A DNA stretch of 64,000 nt from Planctomycetota bacterium. GTDB lineage: Bacteria > Planctomycetota > UBA1135 > JACQFD01. Below are positions 36,288-45,736 of the stretch, piece by piece (within the stretch, counting starts at the first letter, position 1; every line of letters begins with the position of its first letter). The stretch spans positions 1 through 64,000 of the forward strand of contig JACQFD010000022.1 in NCBI GenBank assembly GCA_016200225.1. Reading direction: 5' to 3'. Below the pieces are notes generated by a model that was not told the DNA's origin, searched no databases, and was given only the letters and a program-made list of their open reading frames with translations. The position numbers were made by a program, and so were the translations under genes.

Positions 36288-37445
36288 TTATGCTAATTTC
36301 TTCCCGGCGGAGCAGTGCAAACCGAACATTTCAATCACCGTGGATCCGACGTCGCAGAAACTCTCGCGTTCGCCCAGATCGCGGCCGGCCGCTCCTTTTT
36401 CATATATAAGAATCGGGGCGTATTCCCGCGTGTGATCCGTGGTTTTTGTAAACGTCGGATCGTTGCCGTGATCCGCGGTGATAAATAACTTATCGCCCGG
36501 TTCCATCGCGGCCATGAGCGCGGGCAAATCCTCGTCGAATTCGGCGAGCGCGCGCGCCATGCCGATCGGATCGCGGCGGTGGCCGTACTGGCTGTCGAAG
36601 TCGACGAGATTGATAAACAAAACGCCGCCGTCCATCATTTTTAATTTTTCGATCGATCGCCGCATGCCGTCGCGATTTCCTTCCGTATGAATCGATTCGG
36701 TCAGTCCGCGTCCGGCGAATATATCTTCAATTTTACCGATACCGACGACGCGAACGCCCGCTTCCTTCAATTCGTCGAGCACGGTCGGCGCGGGGGGCGG
36801 CATCGAATAATCCTTACGATTGAACGTTCTTTTGTAATTTCCGCCCGTTCCGACGAACGGGCGCGCGATGACGCGCCCGACGCGATAGGGATCGAGAATG
36901 TGGCGCGCGATTCCGCTCCATTGATACAACTTTTCGACGCCGACAATTTCTTCGTGCGCGGCGATCTGAAACACCGAATCTCCGGAAGTATAAACAATCG
37001 GAAGGCCGGTCCTTTCATGCTCGGGTCCGAGTTCCTTGAGAATTTCCGTACCGCTCGCCGGCTTGTTGCCGAGCACGCGCGCGACTCCGGCTTCTTTACA
37101 AAAACGATCGATGATTTCCGGCGGGAATCCATGGTCGAAATGTGTAAACGGACGCGGGAGAGGACATCCCATCATTTCCCAGTGGCCGCTTTGTGTATCT
37201 TTATCCGCTGAGCGCTCGCGCATGCGCCCGAACGACGCTTTCGGAGACGAAACCCGCGGAAGTCCGGGGGCGACCTGTATATTTCCGAGGCCGAGTTCGA
37301 CGAGCGTCGGCGTTGTTAACGATCCTGCAGCCTGGGCCGTATGTAACAATGTATTGGTGCCCTCGTCGCCGAAACGGCCGGCGTCGGGCAGCGAACCGAC
37401 GCCCACGCCGTCCAACACAATAATAATAGCCCGTGGAGTTTTCAT
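36288..37445 (-). CDS. deoB: Phosphopentomutase
   Basis: DeoB interconverts (deoxy)ribose-1-phosphate and -5-phosphate, linking nucleoside phosphorolysis to central metabolism. The 385-residue product opens with the alkaline-phosphatase-fold metal motif (AIIIVLDGVGVGSLPDA) and later shows the KDTQSGHWE segment and the metal site FITADHGNDPTFTKTTDHTRE. I use ATG 37445 (MKTPRA...), while an in-frame ATG two codons upstream at 37451 is equally possible. It lies 12 nt downstream of, and collinear with, the LOG-family gene on the same strand. Confidence 0.94.
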   Translation of the reverse strand: MKTPRAIIIVLDGVGVGSLPDAGRFGDEGTNTLLHTAQAAGSLTTPTLVELGLGNIQVAPGLPRVSSPKASFGRMRERSADKDTQSGHWEMMGCPLPRPFTHFDHGFPPEIIDRFCKEAGVARVLGNKPASGTEILKELGPEHERTGLPIVYTSGDSVFQIAAHEEIVGVEKLYQWSGIARHILDPYRVGRVIARPFVGTGGNYKRTFNRKDYSMPPPAPTVLDELKEAGVRVVGIGKIEDIFAGRGLTESIHTEGNRDGMRRSIEKLKMMDGGVLFINLVDFDSQYGHRRDPIGMARALAEFDEDLPALMAAMEPGDKLFITADHGNDPTFTKTTDHTREYAPILIYEKGAAGRDLGERESFCDVGSTVIEMFGLHCSAGKKLA

Positions 37446-37514
37446 TAGCATTCAGCCGGCGCGTGAACCCGACGATTCATGAAGGAGTTCCGCGTCGACG
37501 TCCTGGCAACCCTG

Positions 37515-39071
37515 CTAAGGTTGAATTATAAAATAAAATCCCCGCGAGGAACTCCAGCCGGTCGACGACGGGTCGCAAATCGCGGTTGCGCTCCATGGAA
37601 ATTCCGCTTGCGCAAAAAACACAAATCCCGCGAACTGCGGCGGCACAATCCCCGGCATGGTCAGCGTCGCCTCGCCGGCGGCCGTGCTCGCGATCGGAAG
37701 ACTGACAATGTGCGTCGACACGGGACTCACATGTAACAAAATATCCATTCCCGGATCGTAGATGCCGTCGAAATCTCCGGCGTCGCCCATGATAAACATT
37801 CCGTCCGCCGCCGCCGGCGCATTACTAATATAAATTCTGAATCCCGACGTGCCGACCGCCGGCGCGTGGTTGCACGTGATGCCGAGCTCGCCATTGCAGC
37901 CGGCCGTTCCCGTTCCGAACTCGCCTGTCGCCGGCGGCGCGGGCGTTTGATTTATGATTGCGCTGCAATTGAAAGATAAATAATCTACGGTTACAAAATC
38001 CGTATTTCCGTCGCCGTCGAGGTCGACTGCGGCGATTCCGAACGGTCCCGCGCCTGTGCGAGTCGTGCCGGCTAGAGAGTAACTATTCCCGTCGGCGCTC
38101 GCGAGCAGAAATGCAATATTATCGGAATTCAGATTGCACACGATCATATCGATTCTTCCGTTGCGGTCGATGTCGGCGCCGGCAATTCCGGAGGGCAAAT
38201 CCCCGCCGGAGGATACGGATACGGGCGTGAAAAACCCGGCGCCGTTTCCGCCGCCAATGCGCGTGAGCTTGCCCGCGCCGGCGATCGCATTTGTTACAAA
38301 AATGTCCGAAAATCCGTCGCCGTTCGAATCTGCAATAAAAAGGTCGCCGGCTTTCATAATATTCGATATAACATTATTCGGATTGGACGGAAACCCGCCG
38401 GCGCCGTCTCCAAACTTCCAACTAACGGCGTTTTGAGTAATATGCGATGCAACAATATCAATTTTGCCGTCATGATTCAAATCGACGGGGACGATATCGA
38501 TCGGCAAAAGGGTTCCGGGGCTCAGAATCGGGCCGGAGAGAAGCCCCGTTCCGTCGCCCGTGAATACTTGTATTGGGCCGGAAAAGGCCGAGGTTGACGC
38601 CATGATAACGTCTGTCTTTCCATCCGTATTCACGTCGGCGGCGCGCAGATGTTGCGGTGTAAGGGATGCACCCGCGCCATAACTGCCGTTTATTGTAAAA
38701 TTCCCCGCGCCATTGCCGAGCGCGGTAACAAAATTGCCCAGCGCGGACGCGACGACGACGTCGGGTTTTCCGTCGAGATTGAGATCCGCCAACATTATAA
38801 ATTGAGGAAGCGGGCCGACGGGAATCGTATTGGACGACGCGAATCCCCCATGATTATTACCAAACATGACCGTAACGCTTCCGGAGGCGGTGTTGGATGC
38901 CACAAGATCTTCATATCCGTCTCCGTTCACGTCGCCTATTGTAATATGTTTTGGCGACGGACCTCCGTGAAACTGCGTTTCCGTAAATTGAGGGAGCTGC
39001 GCCGCCGCCAGGGGCGCAAAAATCAAAATTACAAACAATAATCCAAAGTGCTTGATTACTTGTAACTTCAT
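37515..39071 (-). CDS. Secreted FG-GAP/VCBS protein with the array-type C-terminal module
   Basis: This is a 518-residue protein. ATG 39071 opens a good signal peptide (MKLQVIKHFGLLFVILIFA...AAAQ), while the longer frame adds 48 uncharacteristic residues. Seven FG-GAP calcium loops are spaced regularly (DVNGDGYED, DLNLDGKPD, DVNTDGKTD, DLNHDGKID, DSNGDGFSD, DIDRNGRID, DLDGDGNTD), enough for a seven-bladed propeller. The C-terminal module (GTAGCNGELGITCNHAP ... final FIIQP) matches the end domain of the array at 334-9822, though it is 28 kb away. A surface or secreted role is inferred. Confidence 0.85.
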   Translation of the reverse strand: MKLQVIKHFGLLFVILIFAPLAAAQLPQFTETQFHGGPSPKHITIGDVNGDGYEDLVASNTASGSVTVMFGNNHGGFASSNTIPVGPLPQFIMLADLNLDGKPDVVVASALGNFVTALGNGAGNFTINGSYGAGASLTPQHLRAADVNTDGKTDVIMASTSAFSGPIQVFTGDGTGLLSGPILSPGTLLPIDIVPVDLNHDGKIDIVASHITQNAVSWKFGDGAGGFPSNPNNVISNIMKAGDLFIADSNGDGFSDIFVTNAIAGAGKLTRIGGGNGAGFFTPVSVSSGGDLPSGIAGADIDRNGRIDMIVCNLNSDNIAFLLASADGNSYSLAGTTRTGAGPFGIAAVDLDGDGNTDFVTVDYLSFNCSAIINQTPAPPATGEFGTGTAGCNGELGITCNHAPAVGTSGFRIYISNAPAAADGMFIMGDAGDFDGIYDPGMDILLHVSPVSTHIVSLPIASTAAGEATLTMPGIVPPQFAGFVFFAQAEFPWSATAICDPSSTGWSSSRGFYFIIQP

Positions 39072-39213
39072 AATATTATCAACCGTTCTGAATGGTGCGC
39101 GCGTCGGAACGCTTGCGTCGCCTCGCGCGGACCAGAAAGTTTCAGGTCCATGGCATTGCTTGTCAAGATTCGAAATGTAGATTTCGCGCGGCCTTTTCGG
39201 TAGGAATACGCGC

Positions 39214-40200
39214 ATGTTTGCGATCCACGTCGATCCTCAAACTCAACAATTGAGCTGGCGTCAAGCGCCGGATCCGTTGCCGGGCGAAGGCGGCGTATTG
39301 ATCGACATATTCGCAACGGCCGTCAATCGCGCGGACTTGCTTCAGCGCGCTGGAAAATATCCGCCGCCGCCGGGCGCGCCGGAAACGATGGGGCTCGAGG
39401 CCTCGGGCGTCGTTCGCGAGACGAGCGCGCGCGCATCCGCGTTCAAGCCCGGCGATCGCGTCTGCGCGCTCCTCGCGGGCGGCGGTTATGCGGAACGCGT
39501 CGCGGTGCACGAATCGAATATTATGAAAATTCCCGATCATTGGTCATTTGCCACGGCGGCCGCCTTTCCCGAGGCGTTTTATACAGCTTTCATAAATTTA
39601 TTCGTCGAGGCGGGTTTGCGAAGAAAAGAAACTGTATTGATTCACGGCGGCGCGAGCGGCGTGGGATCCGCGGCGATACAACTTGCCCGGGCGTCCGGCG
39701 CGCGGGTTTTCGCGACTGCGTCGACGCCGGAAAAGCAATACTTATGCGTCAAGCTCGGCGCTGAGCGCGCCGTCTTCCATCGAGACTCCGACTTTGCGGG
39801 AAATATCCTTAAATATACAACCGGCGTGGACGTCGTTCTCGACATCGCCGGGGCGGGCTATCTCTCGCGAAATTTACAATTGTTGAACACAGGGGGCAGA
39901 ATTGTAATCATCTCTCTCTTGACGGGCGCGCAGGGCTCCGTGGATTTGTCAATTTTAATGAAAAAAAGGGCGCGCCTCATCGGATCGACGCTTCGCGCGC
40001 GGAGCGTCGCGGAGAAAGCGACCATGATGAGGAGTTTCGAGCGCCGATTCGGCGCGTTAGTCGCGAGCGGCGCCATCTCACCGGTCGTGGATCGAACATT
40101 ACCGATCTCCCGAGTGGAAGAAGCGCATCAGATATTAAAGAATAACGAGAATCTCGGCAAAGTCGTCCTCACGGTTCGCTCACACGAAGGCAATGTTTAG
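39214..40200 (+). CDS. NAD(P)H-quinone oxidoreductase, PIG3-like zinc-free MDR
   Basis: This is a 328-residue medium-chain dehydrogenase. The N-terminal GroES-like domain carries NRADLLQRAGKYPPPPGAPE, the hallmark of the PIG3/QOR subgroup. The Rossmann domain has HGGASGVGSAAIQLA for NADPH binding. No catalytic zinc Cys set is seen. It likely reduces quinones or enones using NADPH. An AGGA ribosome-binding site at 39202-39205 sits 8 nt before the ATG, one of the clearer ones in the window. The next gene starts 8 nt before this stop codon. Confidence 0.88.
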   Translation: MFAIHVDPQTQQLSWRQAPDPLPGEGGVLIDIFATAVNRADLLQRAGKYPPPPGAPETMGLEASGVVRETSARASAFKPGDRVCALLAGGGYAERVAVHESNIMKIPDHWSFATAAAFPEAFYTAFINLFVEAGLRRKETVLIHGGASGVGSAAIQLARASGARVFATASTPEKQYLCVKLGAERAVFHRDSDFAGNILKYTTGVDVVLDIAGAGYLSRNLQLLNTGGRIVIISLLTGAQGSVDLSILMKKRARLIGSTLRARSVAEKATMMRSFERRFGALVASGAISPVVDRTLPISRVEEAHQILKNNENLGKVVLTVRSHEGNV

Positions 40201-41593
40201 AATGCAAGACGCGTTAAAGGACCGGATCGCGGCGGGACTCGCCGCCGTGTTATGCATATTCGCGGCGGGATGTGTATTCTCGCCGGGACGTCGCGACATG
40301 GCGCGGCTCGCGAAGAATTCAATTGATAAGAAACCCCCGGTCATCCTCGTGCCCGGAATTCTCGGATCGATCCTGGCCGACCGGCGATCGGGACACGTCG
40401 AATGGCTGCGCGCATCGCAGGTGTTCGGCATCGCACCCCCGCCCGAACTCGGTTTTCGAATCGATTCTGCCGCGGCGGAGGATCCCATAAATGTTAAAGA
40501 CGATTTCGTTCCCGTCGGAATCGTCGAGAAAATCCCGGTGCTGCCAGGAATATACAGTTCCGATATTTATGGTCCGTTGATCAATACATTTCGGGAAATG
40601 GGATATACGGTCGGAGATTGCGATTTTCCGCGCTCCGACGAGGACGCATTCGTTTTTCATTATGATTTTCGCCGCGATGCCGTCGAATCGGCCGGCGAAC
40701 TCGCCCGCGCCGTCGAGCGCGTGCGCGACACGCGAAGCGACCCGGGCGAAAAGGTCATGATTGTCGCGCACTCCTTCGGCGGACTCATCGTTCGTTATTA
40801 TTTAATGTACGGCGGCCGCGACGTGCTCGATAAAGTCTACGCCGAACCGACGGGAGAGGGCGCGGACAATGTTTCCGCGGTCGTTTTCATGGGGTCGCCG
40901 CATCACGGTTCGCTCGCGCTCCTCCAGTTTTTGTTAAAAGGATACGGCGCGTTTTATTCGGGGCAGCTCATCAGCAGCGACGAAATTCGATCGATGCCCT
41001 CGGCCTATCAATTGTTACCATGCCCGAGCGTGGATTGTTATCTTGATTATACGAACGGCGACCGCGAGCTGAAAAAATATCGCGACGCGTCGAATCATAT
41101 GTTTAATATTTACGATCCCGCGACGTGGGAGCAGCTCGGATGGCTTCCCCGGCTTTGGCGCGAGCCCAACCATCGGGCGTATTTCGAAAAATCGCTCGCG
41201 CGCGCCCGACGATGGTGGGATGCGCTCGAGGAAGACTGGACGCCGCCCGAACATCTGCGCGCCCTGGCCGTCGGCGGGACGTCGGAGCGGACGCTCGGCC
41301 GAGGCGTTTTATGTAAAAATAAGTCGAACGGTTATGAAATGCGTTTCCAACTGCCCTGGTCCGATCCATTCGATCGAGAAAAAGAATTTCAATATAAGAT
41401 CTTTACTCCCGGCGACGGCCGCGTCACGCTCGAAAGCGCGCTCGATCTGCCGTTTGCGCAACGCCTCGCCAGCATCGCGCTCCACGACGAAGTCCACCAG
41501 GATCCCGCGGTTTTGGATAATATAATTTTGTTTCTGCTGGGCGACGCGTTCCTGCCCTATACGTATGATCTGAGCTCGGGTTCGAACGATTGA
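40193..41593 (+). CDS. LCAT/lipase-like alpha/beta-hydrolase lipoprotein
   Basis: This is a 466-residue predicted lipoprotein: a hydrophobic signal ends in the lipobox FAAGC (C27). The mature part opens with VILVPGILGS, the oxyanion-side motif of lecithin:cholesterol acyltransferase-like enzymes. The nucleophile elbow is VAHSFGG (S194), followed by VFMGSPHHGS. It probably acts on lipids or esters at the cell envelope. ATG 40193 overlaps the preceding stop; ATG 40202 is an alternative start. The gene ends 1 nt from a convergent gene. Confidence 0.8.
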   Translation: MFRMQDALKDRIAAGLAAVLCIFAAGCVFSPGRRDMARLAKNSIDKKPPVILVPGILGSILADRRSGHVEWLRASQVFGIAPPPELGFRIDSAAAEDPINVKDDFVPVGIVEKIPVLPGIYSSDIYGPLINTFREMGYTVGDCDFPRSDEDAFVFHYDFRRDAVESAGELARAVERVRDTRSDPGEKVMIVAHSFGGLIVRYYLMYGGRDVLDKVYAEPTGEGADNVSAVVFMGSPHHGSLALLQFLLKGYGAFYSGQLISSDEIRSMPSAYQLLPCPSVDCYLDYTNGDRELKKYRDASNHMFNIYDPATWEQLGWLPRLWREPNHRAYFEKSLARARRWWDALEEDWTPPEHLRALAVGGTSERTLGRGVLCKNKSNGYEMRFQLPWSDPFDREKEFQYKIFTPGDGRVTLESALDLPFAQRLASIALHDEVHQDPAVLDNIILFLLGDAFLPYTYDLSSGSND

Positions 41594-41594
41594 T

Positions 41595-43157
41595 TCAGCG
41601 CGGCCGGGCGTTTTCGCGCAACCAAATCCGAATATAAGCAAACGGCCGCGATTCGAATAATAGTTTATGCAAAACGGGCGGCGAATCGACCGGAATGCGA
41701 TTCATAAACAATTCCGTCGCGTCCATCACATAAAGCCGCGACCAGCCCGGAAGCGTGTCGATTTCGAATATCCGCGCTCGCGGCCTTGCGTCTCGCAATT
41801 TGTAGCGCGGCGCCATCGGATTGGGCGGCTGGCTTCGGTCGGAAACCGATTGCTCGATCGCGTTCGCGATCTCGTCGACGGGCTTTCCGAGTCGTTTTAG
41901 ATAATATTGCATTGGGAGTCTGTCGATTACGGCGACGTCGACTTCGTCGCCGGATTCGAACTCCTTCGCGAGCGCCGCGGCCGCCGAGCGATAGTCAGGT
42001 TTTTGTATAATTTCTCGATAACGCGGCCCCACGCCGAGACAGGCGGCAGCATAAACGCCGGTGAATATGAATAATAGCGTTTTCCAAGGGAAACGGCTCC
42101 CGAGTAGAATCATTGCCGGAAGCGTCGCCAGCAGATACCGCGGATGATATAACTGATGCCACTGCGAAAGGCCGAATATCATTACAAACGGGCCGATCGA
42201 AAATAATATTAATAATAATTGAAGCGGACGATCGCCGCCGGGCCGCGGCGCGAGCGCGCCGAGCAGAATTAGCGTACCGAAACAGACGCCTCCCGCAATA
42301 ACCAGGACTCGCTCGAACGCGGGCGCGTTCGCCGCGGCCAGACCCGATGGTATCAAATCCAGCGCGTACGCTTTCGCGGTCGATACCGCTGTCTCGAAAT
42401 CCGGCCGCCCAAGACTGCCAAGCCACGGACGCGTGCCATGGCCAGTTAATTTAACATAAATCGCCTGAACCGCGACGTAAGGAATGGCGACTACGAGCGC
42501 GAGAATCGCGCCTTGCAATAATTCTCGATGCCGCGCCTCGCGGCTCTTGCGCCAGTAAATGTACGATCCCGCCGCGAGAAGCGCCGCCGGAACTAATGTA
42601 TAATAATGCGCGAGCGCGGCGCCTCCGAGGAACAATCCGAGCGCGATTCGCGCCCGCCGATCGCGGTCCGGCGCGTTGCCATATTTTAATATTCGAACCG
42701 TGGCCCACAGCGCGCACGCCGTCAGCAGCATCATGAATGAATACATTCTCGCCTCCTGCGAATAACGGACGAGATATGGATTCGCCGCCGTGAGCGCCGC
42801 CGCCGCGATTCCCGCCGGCTCGCCGAAGGCCTCCGCGGCCGCGAACGCCATGACGACGATCATTAATAAACCATAAAACACCGTGGGCAGCCGGATCGCG
42901 CGCTCGCTGTTCGCGAGTCTCGGCGCGACGGCCCGGAGAGTATTATTATATGCCCATGCTACAATTTCGTTCAGCGGAGGATCGACTTGGTCGAACCGGT
43001 CGGAAATAAAATTTAAGAATGGCCGGTCGTTCCATTCGACTTGCGCGGCCTCGTCGAACCAAAAACACTCCGATTTCAACAGCTGAAAGCGCAAGAATGC
43101 GCCGGCCGCGAGCGCGACGAAAATCGCGATCCAGAGTCTTAATGGTTTCGCGGACAT
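41595..43157 (-). CDS. GT-C family (GT39/ArnT-like) membrane glycosyltransferase
   Basis: This is a 520-residue polytopic protein. The first loop has the classic FWFDEAAQ acidic motif and, further on, VDPPLNEI. NPYLVRYSQEARMYSFM is typical of the PMT_2 group (RYSQEARMY). About ten transmembrane helices are followed by a soluble tail. Family enzymes transfer sugars from polyprenyl phosphate to lipids or proteins on the outer face of the inner membrane. The particular substrate is unknown. Confidence 0.8.
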   Translation of the reverse strand: MSAKPLRLWIAIFVALAAGAFLRFQLLKSECFWFDEAAQVEWNDRPFLNFISDRFDQVDPPLNEIVAWAYNNTLRAVAPRLANSERAIRLPTVFYGLLMIVVMAFAAAEAFGEPAGIAAAALTAANPYLVRYSQEARMYSFMMLLTACALWATVRILKYGNAPDRDRRARIALGLFLGGAALAHYYTLVPAALLAAGSYIYWRKSREARHRELLQGAILALVVAIPYVAVQAIYVKLTGHGTRPWLGSLGRPDFETAVSTAKAYALDLIPSGLAAANAPAFERVLVIAGGVCFGTLILLGALAPRPGGDRPLQLLLILFSIGPFVMIFGLSQWHQLYHPRYLLATLPAMILLGSRFPWKTLLFIFTGVYAAACLGVGPRYREIIQKPDYRSAAAALAKEFESGDEVDVAVIDRLPMQYYLKRLGKPVDEIANAIEQSVSDRSQPPNPMAPRYKLRDARPRARIFEIDTLPGWSRLYVMDATELFMNRIPVDSPPVLHKLLFESRPFAYIRIWLRENARPR

Positions 43158-43221
43158 TCCGCGGGATCCTACTTCAGTTCATTGTTATTTTCCCGCGTGC
43201 GCTTTATCATTCGGACACAAC

Positions 43222-44850
43222 GTGACAAACAGGCTCTTTGGTAAAATATCCGGCCTCGCGGCTTCCGAGCTTGGCGCGCTCGAAAAATTGTATACCCGCC
43301 GCCCGGAACTGGATCGCGCCGTGACACATGAAATCGCCCGCGAAATGGGTGAAATCGCGGGCCGGACCGGACGAATGGTAGGAATCATTATCGACCGGCG
43401 CGGACGCGTAAAGGCCGTCGCGGTGGGCGACGCGCTCGAAGTGGAGTTCCCGGAGGAAGCGAGAACCGACACGCCGCGCGGCGGCCGCCTGCGCGGCGTC
43501 CGTTTTATTTGTACAAAACCTGAAAATGTCAAGGTCGGCGCATCGGATCGATTATTACTTACAAAACTCCGGCTCGACTCTATTGTATTCATTGGCATCG
43601 ACCGCGTCGGAACTCCCCACACGATTCGCGAAGGCGCCGTGCTGCCGCCCGGACAGGGCGAACCGATCGAGTGGCGCGAATATTCCGTATCGGGAATTCC
43701 AAATGATTATTTGGAACGGCTCGAAGCGCGGGAACAGGAATTATCAAAAACGGCGGAACGCTTCAAAAAAATCGACGCGCTCGACCGCGTTTTTTTAGTA
43801 GCAATCACGACGGGCGCCGCGGCTCCTGCGCGCGAGTCGATGGCTGAACTTTCCGAACTTTCGCGGTCGTGCGGCATGGTCGTGGTCGACCGAATGTTAC
43901 AAAGACGCGACCGCATCGATCCGGCAACATTTGTAGGCAGCGGATTTCTCGAGGAGGTCGTGCATCGCGCGAATATAATGAATGCAGGACGGTTGGTTTT
44001 CGACGGCGAACTCTCGCCGAAGCAGGCGCGCAATCTCGAACGCGACTCGGGACTCGCCGTCATGGACCGCACAATGTTAATATTAGAAATTTTCGGTCGG
44101 CGCGCGGTGACCGGCGACGGCAAGTTGCGCGTCGATCTTGCAAAATTACAATATATGGCGCCGCACCTCGCGGGCCAGGGCGTCGATCTTTCGCGTTTGG
44201 GCGGCGGGCGCGGCATGCGCGGCTCGGGCGAAATGAAAATCGAGACCGACCGGCGCGTCATTCGCGACAATATCGTTAAATTAAAGAAAAAAATTAACGA
44301 AATCGCCGCGCGCCGCGAGGAAATGCGCAAGCGCCGGCGCATGTCGAACATCGCGACGGTTTCGCTGGTCGGTTACACGAACGCCGGAAAATCGACACTG
44401 TTCAACTCGCTTACGGGCGCGGGCGTTTTCGCCGAAAATTTATTATTTGCAACGCTGGAAACCACGACGCGCCGCGCACGCCTGCCCCGCGGCGGCGAAT
44501 GCGTTTTTATCGATACTGTCGGATTCATAAAAGAGCTTCCGGAAATGCTGCTCGACGCGTTTCGCGCCACGATCGAAGAAATCGACGGATCGCATTTGTT
44601 ATTACACATCGTCGACGCGTCGAACCCCGCGTTTCCCCGGCAGATCGAAACTGTAAATTCTACACTTCGCGATTTGGGTTTCGAATGGATTCCGCAGATG
44701 CTCGTTTTTAATAAACGCGACCTCGTCGACGACGCGAGCCTGCGGCCAATTGTTAACGAAAGAGGCGGAATCTTAATCTCTGCGCTCGACGCCGCCGACG
44801 TGAAGGCGCTCGCGGTGGAAGTGGAAGCGCGGCTTTCCAAACCAAAATAA
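43222..44850 (+). CDS. hflX: Ribosome-associated GTPase HflX, long N-terminal form
   Basis: HflX binds the 50S subunit and helps to split stalled ribosomes. The 542-residue product is over 100 residues longer than the E. coli protein, owing to an N-terminal extension as in long HflX forms. The HflX domain has FVGSGFLEEV and MDRTMLILEIF, and SRLGGGRGMRGSGE precedes the linker helix. The GTPase domain shows G1 GYTNAGKS (384-391), G3 DTVGF and G4 NKRD. The start is GTG 43222. Confidence 0.93.
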   Translation: MTNRLFGKISGLAASELGALEKLYTRRPELDRAVTHEIAREMGEIAGRTGRMVGIIIDRRGRVKAVAVGDALEVEFPEEARTDTPRGGRLRGVRFICTKPENVKVGASDRLLLTKLRLDSIVFIGIDRVGTPHTIREGAVLPPGQGEPIEWREYSVSGIPNDYLERLEAREQELSKTAERFKKIDALDRVFLVAITTGAAAPARESMAELSELSRSCGMVVVDRMLQRRDRIDPATFVGSGFLEEVVHRANIMNAGRLVFDGELSPKQARNLERDSGLAVMDRTMLILEIFGRRAVTGDGKLRVDLAKLQYMAPHLAGQGVDLSRLGGGRGMRGSGEMKIETDRRVIRDNIVKLKKKINEIAARREEMRKRRRMSNIATVSLVGYTNAGKSTLFNSLTGAGVFAENLLFATLETTTRRARLPRGGECVFIDTVGFIKELPEMLLDAFRATIEEIDGSHLLLHIVDASNPAFPRQIETVNSTLRDLGFEWIPQMLVFNKRDLVDDASLRPIVNERGGILISALDAADVKALAVEVEARLSKPK

Positions 44851-44960
44851 TTACTTATCCGGCCGCGTGATTTCCGGCGCGGCGCGCGGCGCCCCGCCGG
44901 ATTCGCGCGCGGTCGCCGCACTTCCTCTCTCGCTTCCGCCACGCGCGGCGTAATATTGCG

Positions 44961-45698
44961 ATGATGGCGGCGCCTGCGATTGAATTTGACGGATTGACCC
45001 GTGATTTCGGGCGTCGCCGCGCCGTCGATGCGCTTACGTTGCGCGTCGAGACCGGCGAAATCTTCGGATTTCTCGGGCGCAACGGCGCCGGGAAAACGAC
45101 GACGATCCGCTGTCTGCTCGGACTCGCGCGCCCGAAGGCGGGCGACGCGCGGATTTTTGGAAATAGTATTATTCATAATCGGCTCGCCGCGCTCGAGGGC
45201 GTGGGCGCGCTCGTCGAATCGGCCGCGCTTTACGATTGGCTGAACGCCCGCGATCATTTGCGATCGTGCGCGGCGCTCGCCGGGCCCGAAACGAACGACG
45301 ATAAAATATATCAATTATTACGCGACGTGGGCCTCGAAGGCCGCGAGCGCGACCGAATCACTACATTTTCGCGCGGCATGAAACAGCGTCTCGCGCTCGC
45401 GACGGCGTTGCTCGGAAAACCGCGCCTGCTGGTGCTCGACGAGCCGACCGACGGCCTCGATCCGATTGGAACTGTAGATATCAGAAAATTATTAAAACAA
45501 CTTCGCGACCGCGGCGTCACGATATTCTTATCGAGCCATTTGTTACCGGAAGTGGAGGCGACGTGCGACCGGGTCGCGATTCTCGACGGCGGCAAACTCC
45601 TCGCGGTTTCGAGCGTCGCCGATCTCAAGGAGAATCATACGCTTGAGGATTTTTTCATAAAAACCGTCGGCTCGGCCGGCGGCGAAGGGCGGACGTGA
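44961..45698 (+). CDS. ABC transporter ATPase (ABC-2 type)
   Basis: This 245-residue ATPase has Walker A GRNGAGKT (39-46), a divergent signature FSRGMKQRL (136-144), Walker B LLVLDEP (D160, E161) and a switch His in LSSHLLPEVE. The pattern is that of ATPases paired with ABC-2 exporters (CcmA/NatA-like). The permease gene starts 38 nt downstream. Two secreted FG-GAP genes are coupled to the permease, so the transporter may serve their function or export something related to them. Confidence 0.92.
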   Translation: MMAAPAIEFDGLTRDFGRRRAVDALTLRVETGEIFGFLGRNGAGKTTTIRCLLGLARPKAGDARIFGNSIIHNRLAALEGVGALVESAALYDWLNARDHLRSCAALAGPETNDDKIYQLLRDVGLEGRERDRITTFSRGMKQRLALATALLGKPRLLVLDEPTDGLDPIGTVDIRKLLKQLRDRGVTIFLSSHLLPEVEATCDRVAILDGGKLLAVSSVADLKENHTLEDFFIKTVGSAGGEGRT

Positions 45699-45736
45699 GC
45701 GTTTCCGCATGAACATATCCAAATGAGCCCCCTTAA

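Noticed and set aside
44373..45314. 313-codon minus-strand frame across hflX and the ABC ATPase
   Set aside because: It is antisense to two strongly identified genes and rich in Arg/Ser as expected for a shadow frame.
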